NCBI GenBank assembly: GCA_963662155.1
Contig: OY759263.1
Span: 6,414,962 to 6,478,961 of the forward strand
Direction of reading: 5' to 3'
DNA: 64,000 bases
Source: Lamellibrachia columna
Lineage: Eukaryota; Annelida; Polychaeta; Sabellida; Siboglinidae
Below are positions 39,987 through 53,026 of this stretch, in pieces. Numbering within the stretch: position 1 is the first letter of the stretch; every line of letters starts with the position of its first letter. The notes beneath the pieces were generated by a model that was given only the letters and a program-made list of their open reading frames with translations, was not told where the DNA came from and ran no database searches. The translations under genes were made by a program, and so were the position numbers.

Positions 39987-42900
39987 TGTAGTAGAAGAGA
40001 AAGAACAAGTAGCAGCTACAAAAGTCTCTGCAAACTCAATATTAATAAAAGGACTATAGCAATTAAGCAACATTGCAGTATGATATGATTTTTCATTTGT
40101 ATTGTAAAAGTAAGTGTTTAGAATGAATATGCAGATATAAGTTCTTCAATTCAATTAGATTTGTAGAAGTATACATGACAAAAAAGTTAGAAAGTGATCA
40201 GTGCATTTTTTTTGGATATGAGTAGAATATATTTGTTTGTTTGTAGTGGTATGTTCCGATGGCTGTAATGCGTGCAGTAGTCCTACAGTGTGCACAACTT
40301 GCAAGACCGGATACACGTTGAACAATAACGTCTGTGACCGTAAGTAGTAGAGTTTTGTTATGGTAGTAGTAGAATTTGAAGATCTATTGCCAGAGGTAGG
40401 AGTTGTAACAGTGGTAGTTGAGGTAGCTGTAGCAGTAGTAGTAAAAGTGGTTGTAATAGTAGTACTTGATTTTGTTTTAAAAGAAGAGGTAGAACGACTA
40501 TTGTAGTGTAATTTCGTTTCTTAGACTGTATCCCTACATCAACAAAATAATAGTAATAGTGGTAGTTGTAGTATTAGTATTATTGTTTTTTTGTAGTGGT
40601 ATTGGTATTGATAGTAGTATTAATAGTTGTACATAGAAAAGTGGTGGTATTATTATTAGTTGTTCAGGTAGTAATATTAGTAACTGTAGTAGCAGTTGTT
40701 ATTGATGTAGTAGGTGCAGCAATGTTACTTCTAAAACAACAACAACTACTACGTTTGCCTATGCAAAGTTGTTTGTAATGGATCTGTTAGGTGGGAATAG
40801 TCAAGTGTTGTTTGTTTTAGCATGTGTTGCTAACTGTGACGTGTGTGGAGATACTTCAACGTGCACAACTTGCAAGACCGGATACACATTGAACAATAAC
40901 GTCTGTGACGGTAAGTAGTAGAATTTGTTTGTGGTAGTGGTAGTAGTAGAATTTGAAGACCTATTGGCAGATGTAGGTGTAGTTGCAGATGTAGTTGAGG
41001 TAATTGTTGTAGAAGTAGTAATAGTAGTAGTAGTTGCTGTTGAAGTAGAACTTGATGTTGTTATTGTAGAAGAACACGTTGCTTCTTCAATAGGCTCAAC
41101 AAAATTAGTATTAATACAAACACTAGAACAACTAATCAACATTATGGTGTGATATGATTTTTGAAATTGTATTCCAAAAAATAAATGTTGTGAATAAATG
41201 TATGTAGACATATGTTCTTCAACGGAACCAAATTTGTTCGAGTAAAGAGGTAGTAGTTGTGGCACTGTTATTTCTAAAATAACAGTTATTTCTAACTTGT
41301 TTGTTTATGCAATGTAGTAATGAATGTGTTAGGAAGTAGTAATCAATTGTGCTGTTTGTTTTAGCATGTGTTGCTAACTGTGACGTGTGTGGAGATACTT
41401 CAACGTGCACAACTTGCAAGACCGGATACACGTTGAACAATAACGTCTGTGACCGTAAGTAGTAGAGTTTTGTTATGGTAGTAGTAGAATTTGAAGATCT
41501 ATTGCCAGAGGTAGGAGTTGTAACAGTGGTAGTTGAGGTAACTTGTTACTACATTAGTAAAAGTGGTTGTAATAGTAGTACTTGATTTTGTTTTAAAAGA
41601 AGAGGTAGAACGACTATTGTAGTGTAATTTCTTTTCTTAGACTGTATCCCTACATCAACAAAATAATAGTGGTAGTTGTAGTAGTAATATTATTGTTTTT
41701 TGTAGTGGTATTGGTATTGATAGTAGTATTAATAGTTGTACATAGAAAAGTGGTGGTATTGTTATTAGTTGTTCAGGTAGTAATATTAGTAAATGTAGTA
41801 GCAGTTGTTGTTGATGTAGTAGGTGCAGCAATGTTACTTCTAAAACAACAACAACTACTACTACTATGTTTGCCTATGCAAGGTTGTAATATATCTGTTA
41901 GGTGGGAATAGTCAAATGTGTTGTTTGTTTTAGCATGTGTTACTAACTGTGACGTGTGCGGAGATACTTCAACGTGCACATCTTGCAAGACCGGATACAC
42001 ATTGAACACTAACGTCTGTGAAGGTGAGTAGTAGAATGTTTTGTGTCGTAATGGTAGTAGTAGAATTTGAAGACCTGTTGCCAGAAGTTGGTGTTGTTAG
42101 CAGTGATCCTTGTAGTCGTTGTAGTTCTAGTAGTAGTAGTAGTAGTAGTTGTAGTAGAAGAGAAAGAACAAGTAGCAGCTACAAAAGTCTCTGCAAACTC
42201 AATATTAATAAAAGGACTATAGCAATTAAGCAACATTGCAGTATGATATGATTTTTCAATTTGTATTGTAAAAGTAAGTGTTTAGAATGAATATGCAGAT
42301 ATATGTTCTTCAATTCAATTAGATTTGTAGAAGTATACATGACAAAAAAGTTAGAAAGTGATCAGTGCATTTTTTTTGGATATGAGTAGAATATATTTGT
42401 TTGTTTGTAGTGGTATGTTCCGATGGCTGTAATGCGTGCAGTAGTCCTACAGTGTGCACAACTTGCAAGACCGGATACACGTTGAACAATAACGTCTGTG
42501 ACCGTAAGTAGTAGAGTTTTGTTATGGTAGTAGTAGAATTTGAAGATCTATTGCCAGAGGTAGGAGTTGTAACAGTGGTAGTTGAGGTAGCTGTAGCAGT
42601 AGTAGTAAAAGTGGTTGTAATAGTAGTACTTGATTTTGTTTTAAAAGAAGAGGTAGAACGACTATTGTAGTGTAATTTCGTTTCTTAGACTGTATCCCTA
42701 CATCAACAAAATAATAGTAATAGTGGTAGTTGTAGTATTAGTATTATTGTTTTTTTGTAGTGGTATTGGTATTGATAGTAGTATTAATAGTTGTACATAG
42801 AAAAGTGGTGGTATTATTATTAGTTGTTCAGGTAGTAATATTAGTAACTGTAGTAGCAGTTGTTATTGATGTAGTAGGTGCAGCAATGTTACTTCTAAAA

Positions 42901-44294
42901 CAACAACAACTACTACGTTTGCCTATGCAAAGTTGTTTGTAATGGATCTGTTAGGTGGGAATAGTCAAGTGTTGTTTGTTTTAGCATGTGTTGCTAACTG
43001 TGACGTGTGTGGAGATACTTCAACGTGCACAACTTGCAAGACCGGATACACATTGAACAATAACGTCTGTGACGGTAAGTAGTAGAATTTGTTTGTGGTA
43101 GTGGTAGTAGTAGAATTTGAAGACCTATTGGCAGATGTAGGTGTAGTTGCAGATGTAGTTGAGGTAATTGTTGTAGAAGTAGTAATAGTAGTAGTAGTTG
43201 CTGTTGAAGTAGAACTTGATGTTGTTATTGTAGAAGAACACGTTGCTTCTTCAATAGGCTCAACAAAATTAGTATTAATACAAACACTAGAACAACTAAT
43301 CAACATTATGGTGTGATATGATTTTTGAAATTGTATTCCAAAAAATAAATGTTGTGAATAAATGTATGTAGACATATGTTCTTCAACGGAACCAAATTTG
43401 TTCGAGTAAAGAGGTAGTAGTTGTGGCACTGTTATTTCTAAAATAACAGTTATTTCTAACTTGTTTGTTTATGCAATGTAGTAATGAATGTGTTAGGAAG
43501 TAGTAATCAATTGTGCTGTTTGTTTTAGCATGTGTTGCTAACTGTGACGTGTGTGGAGATACTTCAACGTGCACAACTTGCAAGACCGGATACACGTTGA
43601 ACAATAACGTCTGTGACCGTAAGTAGTAGAGTTTTGTTATGGTAGTAGTAGAATTTGAAGATCTATTGCCAGAGGTAGGAGTTGTAACAGTGGTAGTTGA
43701 GGTAACTTGTTACTACATTAGTAAAAGTGGTTGTAATAGTAGTACTTGATTTTGTTTTAAAAGAAGAGGTAGAACGACTATTGTAGTGTAATTTCTTTTC
43801 TTAGACTGTATCCCTACATCAACAAAATAATAGTGGTAGTTGTAGTAGTAATATTATTGTTTTTTGTAGTGGTATTGGTATTGATAGTAGTATTAATAGT
43901 TGTACATAGAAAAGTGGTGGTATTGTTATTAGTTGTTCAGGTAGTAATATTAGTAAATGTAGTAGCAGTTGTTATTGATGTAGTAGTTGCAGCAATGTTA
44001 CTTCTAAAACAACAACAACTACTACTACTACTATGTTTGCCTATGCAAGGTTGTAATATATCTGTTAGGTGGGAATAGTCAAATGTGTTGTTTGTTTTAG
44101 CATGTGTTACTAACTGTGACGTGTGCGGAGATACTTCAACGTGCACATCTTGCAAGACCGGATACACATTGAACACTAACGTCTGTGAAGGTGAGTAGTA
44201 GAATGTTTTGTGTCGTAATGGTAGTAGTAGAATTTGAAGACCTGTTGCCAGAAGTTGGTGTTGTTAGCAGTGATCCATGTAGTCGTTGTAGTTC

Positions 44295-44331
<37 letters not shown>

Positions 44332-46471
44332 TGTAGTAGAAGAGAAAGAACAAGTAGCAGCTACAAAAGTCTCTGCAAACTCAATATTAATAAAAGGACT
44401 ATAGCAATTATGCAACATTGCAGTATGATATGATTTTTCATTTGTATTGTAAAAGTAAGTGTTTAGAATGAATATGCAGATATATGTTCTTCAATTCAAT
44501 TAGATTTGTAGAAGTATACATGACAAAAAAGTTAGAAAGTGATCAGTGCATTTTTTTTGGATATGAGTAGAATATGTTTGTTTGTAGTGGTATGTTCCGA
44601 TGGCTGTAATGCGTGCAGTAGTCCTACAGTGTGCACAACTTGCAAGACCGGATACACGTTGAACAATAACGTCTGTGACCGTAAGTAGTAGAGTTTTGTT
44701 ATGGTAGTAGTAGAATTTGAAGATCTATTGCCAGAGGTAGGAGTTGTAACAGTGGTAGTTGAGGTAGCTGTAGCAGTAGTAGTAAAAGTGGATGTAATAG
44801 TAGTACTTGATTTTGTTTTAAAAGAAGAGGTAGAACGACTATTGTAGTGTAATTTCGTTTCTTAGACTGTATCCCTACATCAACAAAATAATAGTAATAG
44901 TGGTAGTTGTAGTATTAGTATTATTGTTTTTTTGTAGTGGTATTGGTATTGATAGTAGTATTAATAGTTGTACATAGAAAAGTGGTGGTATTATTATTAG
45001 TTGTTCAGGTAGTAATATTAGTAACTGTAGTAGCAGTTGTTATTGATGTAGTAGGTGCAGCAATGTTACTTCTAAAACAACAACAACTACTACGTTTGCC
45101 TATGCAAAGTTGTTTGTAATGGATCTGTTAGGTGGGAATAGTCAAGTGTTGTTTGTTTTAGCATGTGTTGCTAACTGTGACGTGTGTGGAGATACTTCAA
45201 CGTGCACAACTTGCAAGACCGGATACACATTGAACAATAACGTCTGTGACGGTAAGTAGTAGAATTTGTTTGTGGTAGTGGTAGTAGTAGAATTTGAAGA
45301 CCTATTGGCAGATGTAGGTGTAGTTGCAGATGTAGTTGAGGTAATTGTTGTAGAAGTAGTAATAGTAGTAGTAGTTGCTGTTGAAGTAGAACTTGATGTT
45401 GTTATTGTAGAAGAACACGTTGCTTCTTCAATAGGCTCAACAAAATTAGTATTAATACAAACACTAGAACAACTAATCAACATTATGGTGTGATATGATT
45501 TTTGAAATTGTATTCCAAAAAATAAATGTTGTGAATAAATGTATGTAGACATATGTTCTTCAACGGAACCAAATTTGTTCGAGTAAAGAGGTAGTAGTTG
45601 TGGCACTGTTATTTCTAAAATAACAGTTATTTCTAACTTGTTTGTTTATGCAATGTAGTAATGAATGTGTTAGGAAGTAGTAATCAATTGTGCTGTTTGT
45701 TTTAGCATGTGTTGCTAACTGTGACGTGTGTGGAGATACTTCAACGTGCACAACTTGCAAGACCGGATACACGTTGAACAATAACGTCTGTGACCGTAAG
45801 TAGTAGAGTTTTGTTATGGTAGTAGTAGAATTTGAAGATCTATTGCCAGAGGTAGGAGTTGTAACAGTGGTAGTTGAGGTAACTTGTTACTACATTAGTA
45901 AAAGTGGTTGTAATAGTAGTACTTGATTTTGTTTTAAAAGAAGAGGTAGAACGACTATTGTAGTGTAATTTCTTTTCTTAGACTGTATCCCTACATCAAC
46001 AAAATAATAGTGGTAGTTGTAGTAGTAATATTATTGTTTTTTGTAGTGGTATTGGTATTGATAGTAGTATTAATAGTTGTACATAGAAAAGTGGTGGTAT
46101 TGTTATTAGTTGTTCAGGTAGTAATATTAGTAAATGTAGTAGCAGTTGTTATTGATGTAGTAGGTGCAGCAATGTTACTTCTAAAACAACAACAACTACT
46201 ACTACTACTATGTTTGCCTATGCAAGGTTGTAATATATCTGTTAGGTGGGAATAGTCAAATGTGTTGTTTGTTTTAGCATGTGTTACTAACTGTGACGTG
46301 TGCGGAGATACTTCAACGTGCACATCTTGCAAGACCGGATACACATTGAACACTAACGTCTGTGAAGGTGAGTAGTAGAATGTTTTGTGTCGTAATGGTA
46401 GTAGTAGAATTTGAAGACCTGTTGCCAGAAGTTGGTGTTGTTAGCAGTGATCCTTGTAGTCGTTGTAGTTC

Positions 46472-46517
<46 letters not shown>

Positions 46518-49500
46518 TGTAGTAGAAGAGAAAGAACAAGTAGCAGCTACAAAAGTCTCTGCAAACTCAATATTAATAAAAGGACTATAGCAATTAAGCA
46601 ACATTGCAGTATGATATGATTTTTCATTTGTATTGTAAAAGTAAGTGTTTAGAATGAATATGCAGATATAAGTTCTTCAATTCAATTAGATTTGTAGAAG
46701 TATACATGACAAAAAAGTTAGAAAGTGATCAGTGCATTTTTTTTGGATATGAGTAGAATATATTTGTTTGTTTGTAGTGGTATGTTCCGATGGCTGTAAT
46801 GCGTGCAGTAGTCCTACAGTGTGCACAACTTGCAAGACCGGATACACGTTGAACAATAACGTCTGTGACCGTAAGTAGTAGAGTTTTGTTATGGTAGTAG
46901 TAGAATTTGAAGATCTATTGCCAGAGGTAGGAGTTGTAACAGTGGTAGTTGAGGTAGCTGTAGCAGTAGTAGTAAAAGTGGTTGTAATAGTAGTACTTGA
47001 TTTTGTTTTAAAAGAAGAGGTAGAACGACTATTGTAGTGTAATTTCGTTTCTTAGACTGTATCCCTACATCAACAAAATAATAGTAATAGTGGTAGTTGT
47101 AGTATTAGTATTATTGTTTTTTTGTAGTGGTATTGGTATTGATAGTAGTATTAATAGTTGTACATAGAAAAGTGGTGGTATTATTATTAGTTGTTCAGGT
47201 AGTAATATTAGTAACTGTAGTAGCAGTTGTTATTGATGTAGTAGGTGCAGCAATGTTACTTCTAAAACAACAACAACTACTACGTTTGCCTATGCAAAGT
47301 TGTTTGTAATGGATCTGTTAGGTGGGAATAGTCAAGTGTTGTTTGTTTTAGCATGTGTTGCTAACTGTGACGTGTGTGGAGATACTTCAACGTGCACAAC
47401 TTGCAAGACCGGATACACATTGAACAATAACGTCTGTGACGGTAAGTAGTAGAATTTGTTTGTGGTAGTGGTAGTAGTAGAATTTGAAGACCTATTGGCA
47501 GATGTAGGTGTAGTTGCAGATGTAGTTGAGGTAATTGTTGTAGAAGTAGTAATAGTAGTAGTAGTTGCTGTTGAAGTAGAACTTGATGTTGTTATTGTAG
47601 AAGAACACGTTGCTTCTTCAATAGGCTCAACAAAATTAGTATTAATACAAACACTAGAACAACTAATCAACATTATGGTGTGATATGATTTTTGAAATTG
47701 TATTCCAAAAAATAAATGTTGTGAATAAATGTATGTAGACATATGTTCTTCAACGGAACCAAATTTGTTCGAGTAAAGAGGTAGTAGTTGTGGCACTGTT
47801 ATTTCTAAAATAACAGTTATTTCTAACTTGTTTGTTTATGCAATGTAGTAATGAATGTGTTAGGAAGTAGTAATCAATTGTGCTGTTTGTTTTAGCATGT
47901 GTTGCTAACTGTGACGTGTGTGGAGATACTTCAACGTGCACAACTTGCAAGACCGGATACACGTTGAACAATAACGTCTGTGACCGTAAGTAGTAGAGTT
48001 TTGTTATGGTAGTAGTAGAATTTGAAGATCTATTGCCAGAGGTAGGAGTTGTAACAGTGGTAGTTGAGGTAACTTGTTACTACATTAGTAAAAGTGGTTG
48101 TAATAGTAGTACTTGATTTTGTTTTAAAAGAAGAGGTAGAACGACTATTGTAGTGTAATTTCTTTTCTTAGACTGTATCCCTACATCAACAAAATAATAG
48201 TGGTAGTTGTAGTAGTAATATTATTGTTTTTTGTAGTGGTATTGGTATTGATAGTAGTATTAATAGTTGTACATAGAAAAGTGGTGGTATTGTTATTAGT
48301 TGTTCAGGTAGTAATATTAGTAAATGTAGTAGCAGTTGTTGTTGATGTAGTAGGTGCAGCAATGTTACTTCTAAAACAACAACAACTACTACTACTATGT
48401 TTGCCTATGCAAGGTTGTAATATATCTGTTAGGTGGGAATAGTCAAATGTGTTGTTTGTTTTAGCATGTGTTACTAACTGTGACGTGTGCGGAGATACTT
48501 CAACGTGCACATCTTGCAAGACCGGATACACATTGAACACTAACGTCTGTGAAGGTGAGTAGTAGAATGTTTTGTGTCGTAATGGTAGTAGTAGAATTTG
48601 AAGACCTGTTGCCAGAAGTTGGTGTTGTTAGCAGTGATCCTTGTAGTCGTTGTAGTTCTAGTAGTAGTAGTAGTAGTAGTTGTAGTAGAAGAGAAAGAAC
48701 AAGTAGCAGCTACAAAAGTCTCTGCAAACTCAATATTAATAAAAGGACTATAGCAATTAAGCAACATTGCAGTATGATATGATTTTTCAATTTGTATTGT
48801 AAAAGTAAGTGTTTAGAATGAATATGCAGATATATGTTCTTCAATTCAATTAGATTTGTAGAAGTATACATGACAAAAAAGTTAGAAAGTGATCAGTGCA
48901 TTTTTTTTGGATATGAGTAGAATATATTTGTTTGTTTGTAGTGGTATGTTCCGATGGCTGTAATGCGTGCAGTAGTCCTACAGTGTGCACAACTTGCAAG
49001 ACCGGATACACGTTGAACAATAACGTCTGTGACCGTAAGTAGTAGAGTTTTGTTATGGTAGTAGTAGAATTTGAAGATCTATTGCCAGAGGTAGGAGTTG
49101 TAACAGTGGTAGTTGAGGTAGCTGTAGCAGTAGTAGTAAAAGTGGTTGTAATAGTAGTACTTGATTTTGTTTTAAAAGAAGAGGTAGAACGACTATTGTA
49201 GTGTAATTTCGTTTCTTAGACTGTATCCCTACATCAACAAAATAATAGTAATAGTGGTAGTTGTAGTATTAGTATTATTGTTTTTTTGTAGTGGTATTGG
49301 TATTGATAGTAGTATTAATAGTTGTACATAGAAAAGTGGTGGTATTATTATTAGTTGTTCAGGTAGTAATATTAGTAACTGTAGTAGCAGTTGTTATTGA
49401 TGTAGTAGGTGCAGCAATGTTACTTCTAAAACAACAACAACTACTACGTTTGCCTATGCAAAGTTGTTTGTAATGGATCTGTTAGGTGGGAATAGTCAAG

Positions 49501-52500
49501 TGTTGTTTGTTTTAGCATGTGTTGCTAACTGTGACGTGTGTGGAGATACTTCAACGTGCACAACTTGCAAGACCGGATACACATTGAACAATAACGTCTG
49601 TGACGGTAAGTAGTAGAATTTGTTTGTGGTAGTGGTAGTAGTAGAATTTGAAGACCTATTGGCAGATGTAGGTGTAGTTGCAGATGTAGTTGAGGTAATT
49701 GTTGTAGAAGTAGTAATAGTAGTAGTAGTTGCTGTTGAAGTAGAACTTGATGTTGTTATTGTAGAAGAACACGTTGCTTCTTCAATAGGCTCAACAAAAT
49801 TAGTATTAATACAAACACTAGAACAACTAATCAACATTATGGTGTGATATGATTTTTGAAATTGTATTCCAAAAAATAAATGTTGTGAATAAATGTATGT
49901 AGACATATGTTCTTCAACGGAACCAAATTTGTTCGAGTAAAGAGGTAGTAGTTGTGGCACTGTTATTTCTAAAATAACAGTTATTTCTAACTTGTTTGTT
50001 TATGCAATGTAGTAATGAATGTGTTAGGAAGTAGTAATCAATTGTGCTGTTTGTTTTAGCATGTGTTGCTAACTGTGACGTGTGTGGAGATACTTCAACG
50101 TGCACAACTTGCAAGACCGGATACACGTTGAACAATAACGTCTGTGACCGTAAGTAGTAGAGTTTTGTTATGGTAGTAGTAGAATTTGAAGATCTATTGC
50201 CAGAGGTAGGAGTTGTAACAGTGGTAGTTGAGGTAACTTGTTACTACATTAGTAAAAGTGGTTGTAATAGTAGTACTTGATTTTGTTTTAAAAGAAGAGG
50301 TAGAACGACTATTGTAGTGTAATTTCTTTTCTTAGACTGTATCCCTACATCAACAAAATAATAGTGGTAGTTGTAGTAGTAATATTATTGTTTTTTGTAG
50401 TGGTATTGGTATTGATAGTAGTATTAATAGTTGTACATAGAAAAGTGGTGGTATTGTTATTAGTTGTTCAGGTAGTAATATTAGTAAATGTAGTAGCAGT
50501 TGTTGTTGATGTAGTAGGTGCAGCAATGTTACTTCTAAAACAACAACAACTACTACTACTATGTTTGCCTATGCAAGGTTGTAATATATCTGTTAGGTGG
50601 GAATAGTCAAATGTGTTGTTTGTTTTAGCATGTGTTACTAACTGTGACGTGTGCGGAGATACTTCAACGTGCACATCTTGCAAGACCGGATACACATTGA
50701 ACACTAACGTCTGTGAAGGTGAGTAGTAGAATGTTTTGTGTCGTAATGGTAGTAGTAGAATTTGAAGACCTGTTGCCAGAAGTTGGTGTTGTTAGCAGTG
50801 ATCCTTGTAGTCGTTGTAGTTCTAGTAGTAGTAGTAGTAGTAGTTGTAGTAGAAGAGAAAGAACAAGTAGCAGCTACAAAAGTCTCTGCAAACTCAATAT
50901 TAATAAAAGGACTATAGCAATTAAGCAACATTGCAGTATGATATGATTTTTCAATTTGTATTGTAAAAGTAAGTGTTTAGAATGAATATGCAGATATATG
51001 TTCTTCAATTCAATTAGATTTGTAGAAGTATACATGACAAAAAAGTTAGAAAGTGATCAGTGCATTTTTTTTGGATATGAGTAGAATATATTTGTTTGTT
51101 TGTAGTGGTATGTTCCGATGGCTGTAATGCGTGCAGTAGTCCTACAGTGTGCACAACTTGCAAGACCGGATACACGTTGAACAATAACGTCTGTGACCGT
51201 AAGTAGTAGAGTTTTGTTATGGTAGTAGTAGAATTTGAAGATCTATTGCCAGAGGTAGGAGTTGTAACAGTGGTAGTTGAGGTAGCTGTAGCAGTAGTAG
51301 TAAAAGTGGTTGTAATAGTAGTACTTGATTTTGTTTTAAAAGAAGAGGTAGAACGACTATTGTAGTGTAATTTCGTTTCTTAGACTGTATCCCTACATCA
51401 ACAAAATAATAGTAATAGTGGTAGTTGTAGTATTAGTATTATTGTTTTTTTGTAGTGGTATTGGTATTGATAGTAGTATTAATAGTTGTACATAGAAAAG
51501 TGGTGGTATTATTATTAGTTGTTCAGGTAGTAATATTAGTAACTGTAGTAGCAGTTGTTATTGATGTAGTAGGTGCAGCAATGTTACTTCTAAAACAACA
51601 ACAACTACTACGTTTGCCTATGCAAAGTTGTTTGTAATGGATCTGTTAGGTGGGAATAGTCAAGTGTTGTTTGTTTTAGCATGTGTTGCTAACTGTGACG
51701 TGTGTGGAGATACTTCAACGTGCACAACTTGCAAGACCGGATACACATTGAACAATAACGTCTGTGACGGTAAGTAGTAGAATTTGTTTGTGGTAGTGGT
51801 AGTAGTAGAATTTGAAGACCTATTGGCAGATGTAGGTGTAGTTGCAGATGTAGTTGAGGTAATTGTTGTAGAAGTAGTAATAGTAGTAGTAGTTGCTGTT
51901 GAAGTAGAACTTGATGTTGTTATTGTAGAAGAACACGTTGCTTCTTCAATAGGCTCAACAAAATTAGTATTAATACAAACACTAGAACAACTAATCAACA
52001 TTATGGTGTGATATGATTTTTGAAATTGTATTCCAAAAAATAAATGTTGTGAATAAATGTATGTAGACATATGTTCTTCAACGGAACCAAATTTGTTCGA
52101 GTAAAGAGGTAGTAGTTGTGGCACTGTTATTTCTAAAATAACAGTTATTTCTAACTTGTTTGTTTATGCAATGTAGTAATGAATGTGTTAGGAAGTAGTA
52201 ATCAATTGTGCTGTTTGTTTTAGCATGTGTTGCTAACTGTGACGTGTGTGGAGATACTTCAACGTGCACAACTTGCAAGACCGGATACACGTTGAACAAT
52301 AACGTCTGTGACCGTAAGTAGTAGAGTTTTGTTATGGTAGTAGTAGAATTTGAAGATCTATTGCCAGAGGTAGGAGTTGTAACAGTGGTAGTTGAGGTAA
52401 CTTGTTACTACATTAGTAAAAGTGGTTGTAATAGTAGTACTTGATTTTGTTTTAAAAGAAGAGGTAGAACGACTATTGTAGTGTAATTTCTTTTCTTAGA

Positions 52501-52989
52501 CTGTATCCCTACATCAACAAAATAATAGTGGTAGTTGTAGTAGTAATATTATTGTTTTTTGTAGTGGTATTGGTATTGATAGTAGTATTAATAGTTGTAC
52601 ATAGAAAAGTGGTGGTATTGTTATTAGTTGTTCAGGTAGTAATATTAGTAAATGTAGTAGCAGTTGTTATTGATGTAGTAGTTGCAGCAATGTTACTTCT
52701 AAAACAACAACAACTACTACTACTACTATGTTTGCCTATGCAAGGTTGTAATATATCTGTTAGGTGGGAATAGTCAAATGTGTTGTTTGTTTTAGCATGT
52801 GTTACTAACTGTGACGTGTGCGGAGATACTTCAACGTGCACATCTTGCAAGACCGGATACACATTGAACACTAACGTCTGTGAAGGTGAGTAGTAGAATG
52901 TTTTGTGTCGTAATGGTAGTAGTAGAATTTGAAGACCTGTTGCCAGAAGTTGGTGTTGTTAGCAGTGATCCATGTAGTCGTTGTAGTTC

Positions 52990-53026
<37 letters not shown>

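Larger units (their letters stand above)
41455..50149 (+). repeat. Higher-order block, second copy: alpha-beta-gamma-alpha (8,695 bases)
   Basis: Units 20 to 23 with their leading introns. This is the counterpart of 30576-39270, from which it is separated by one delta unit (19). Confidence 0.85.
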
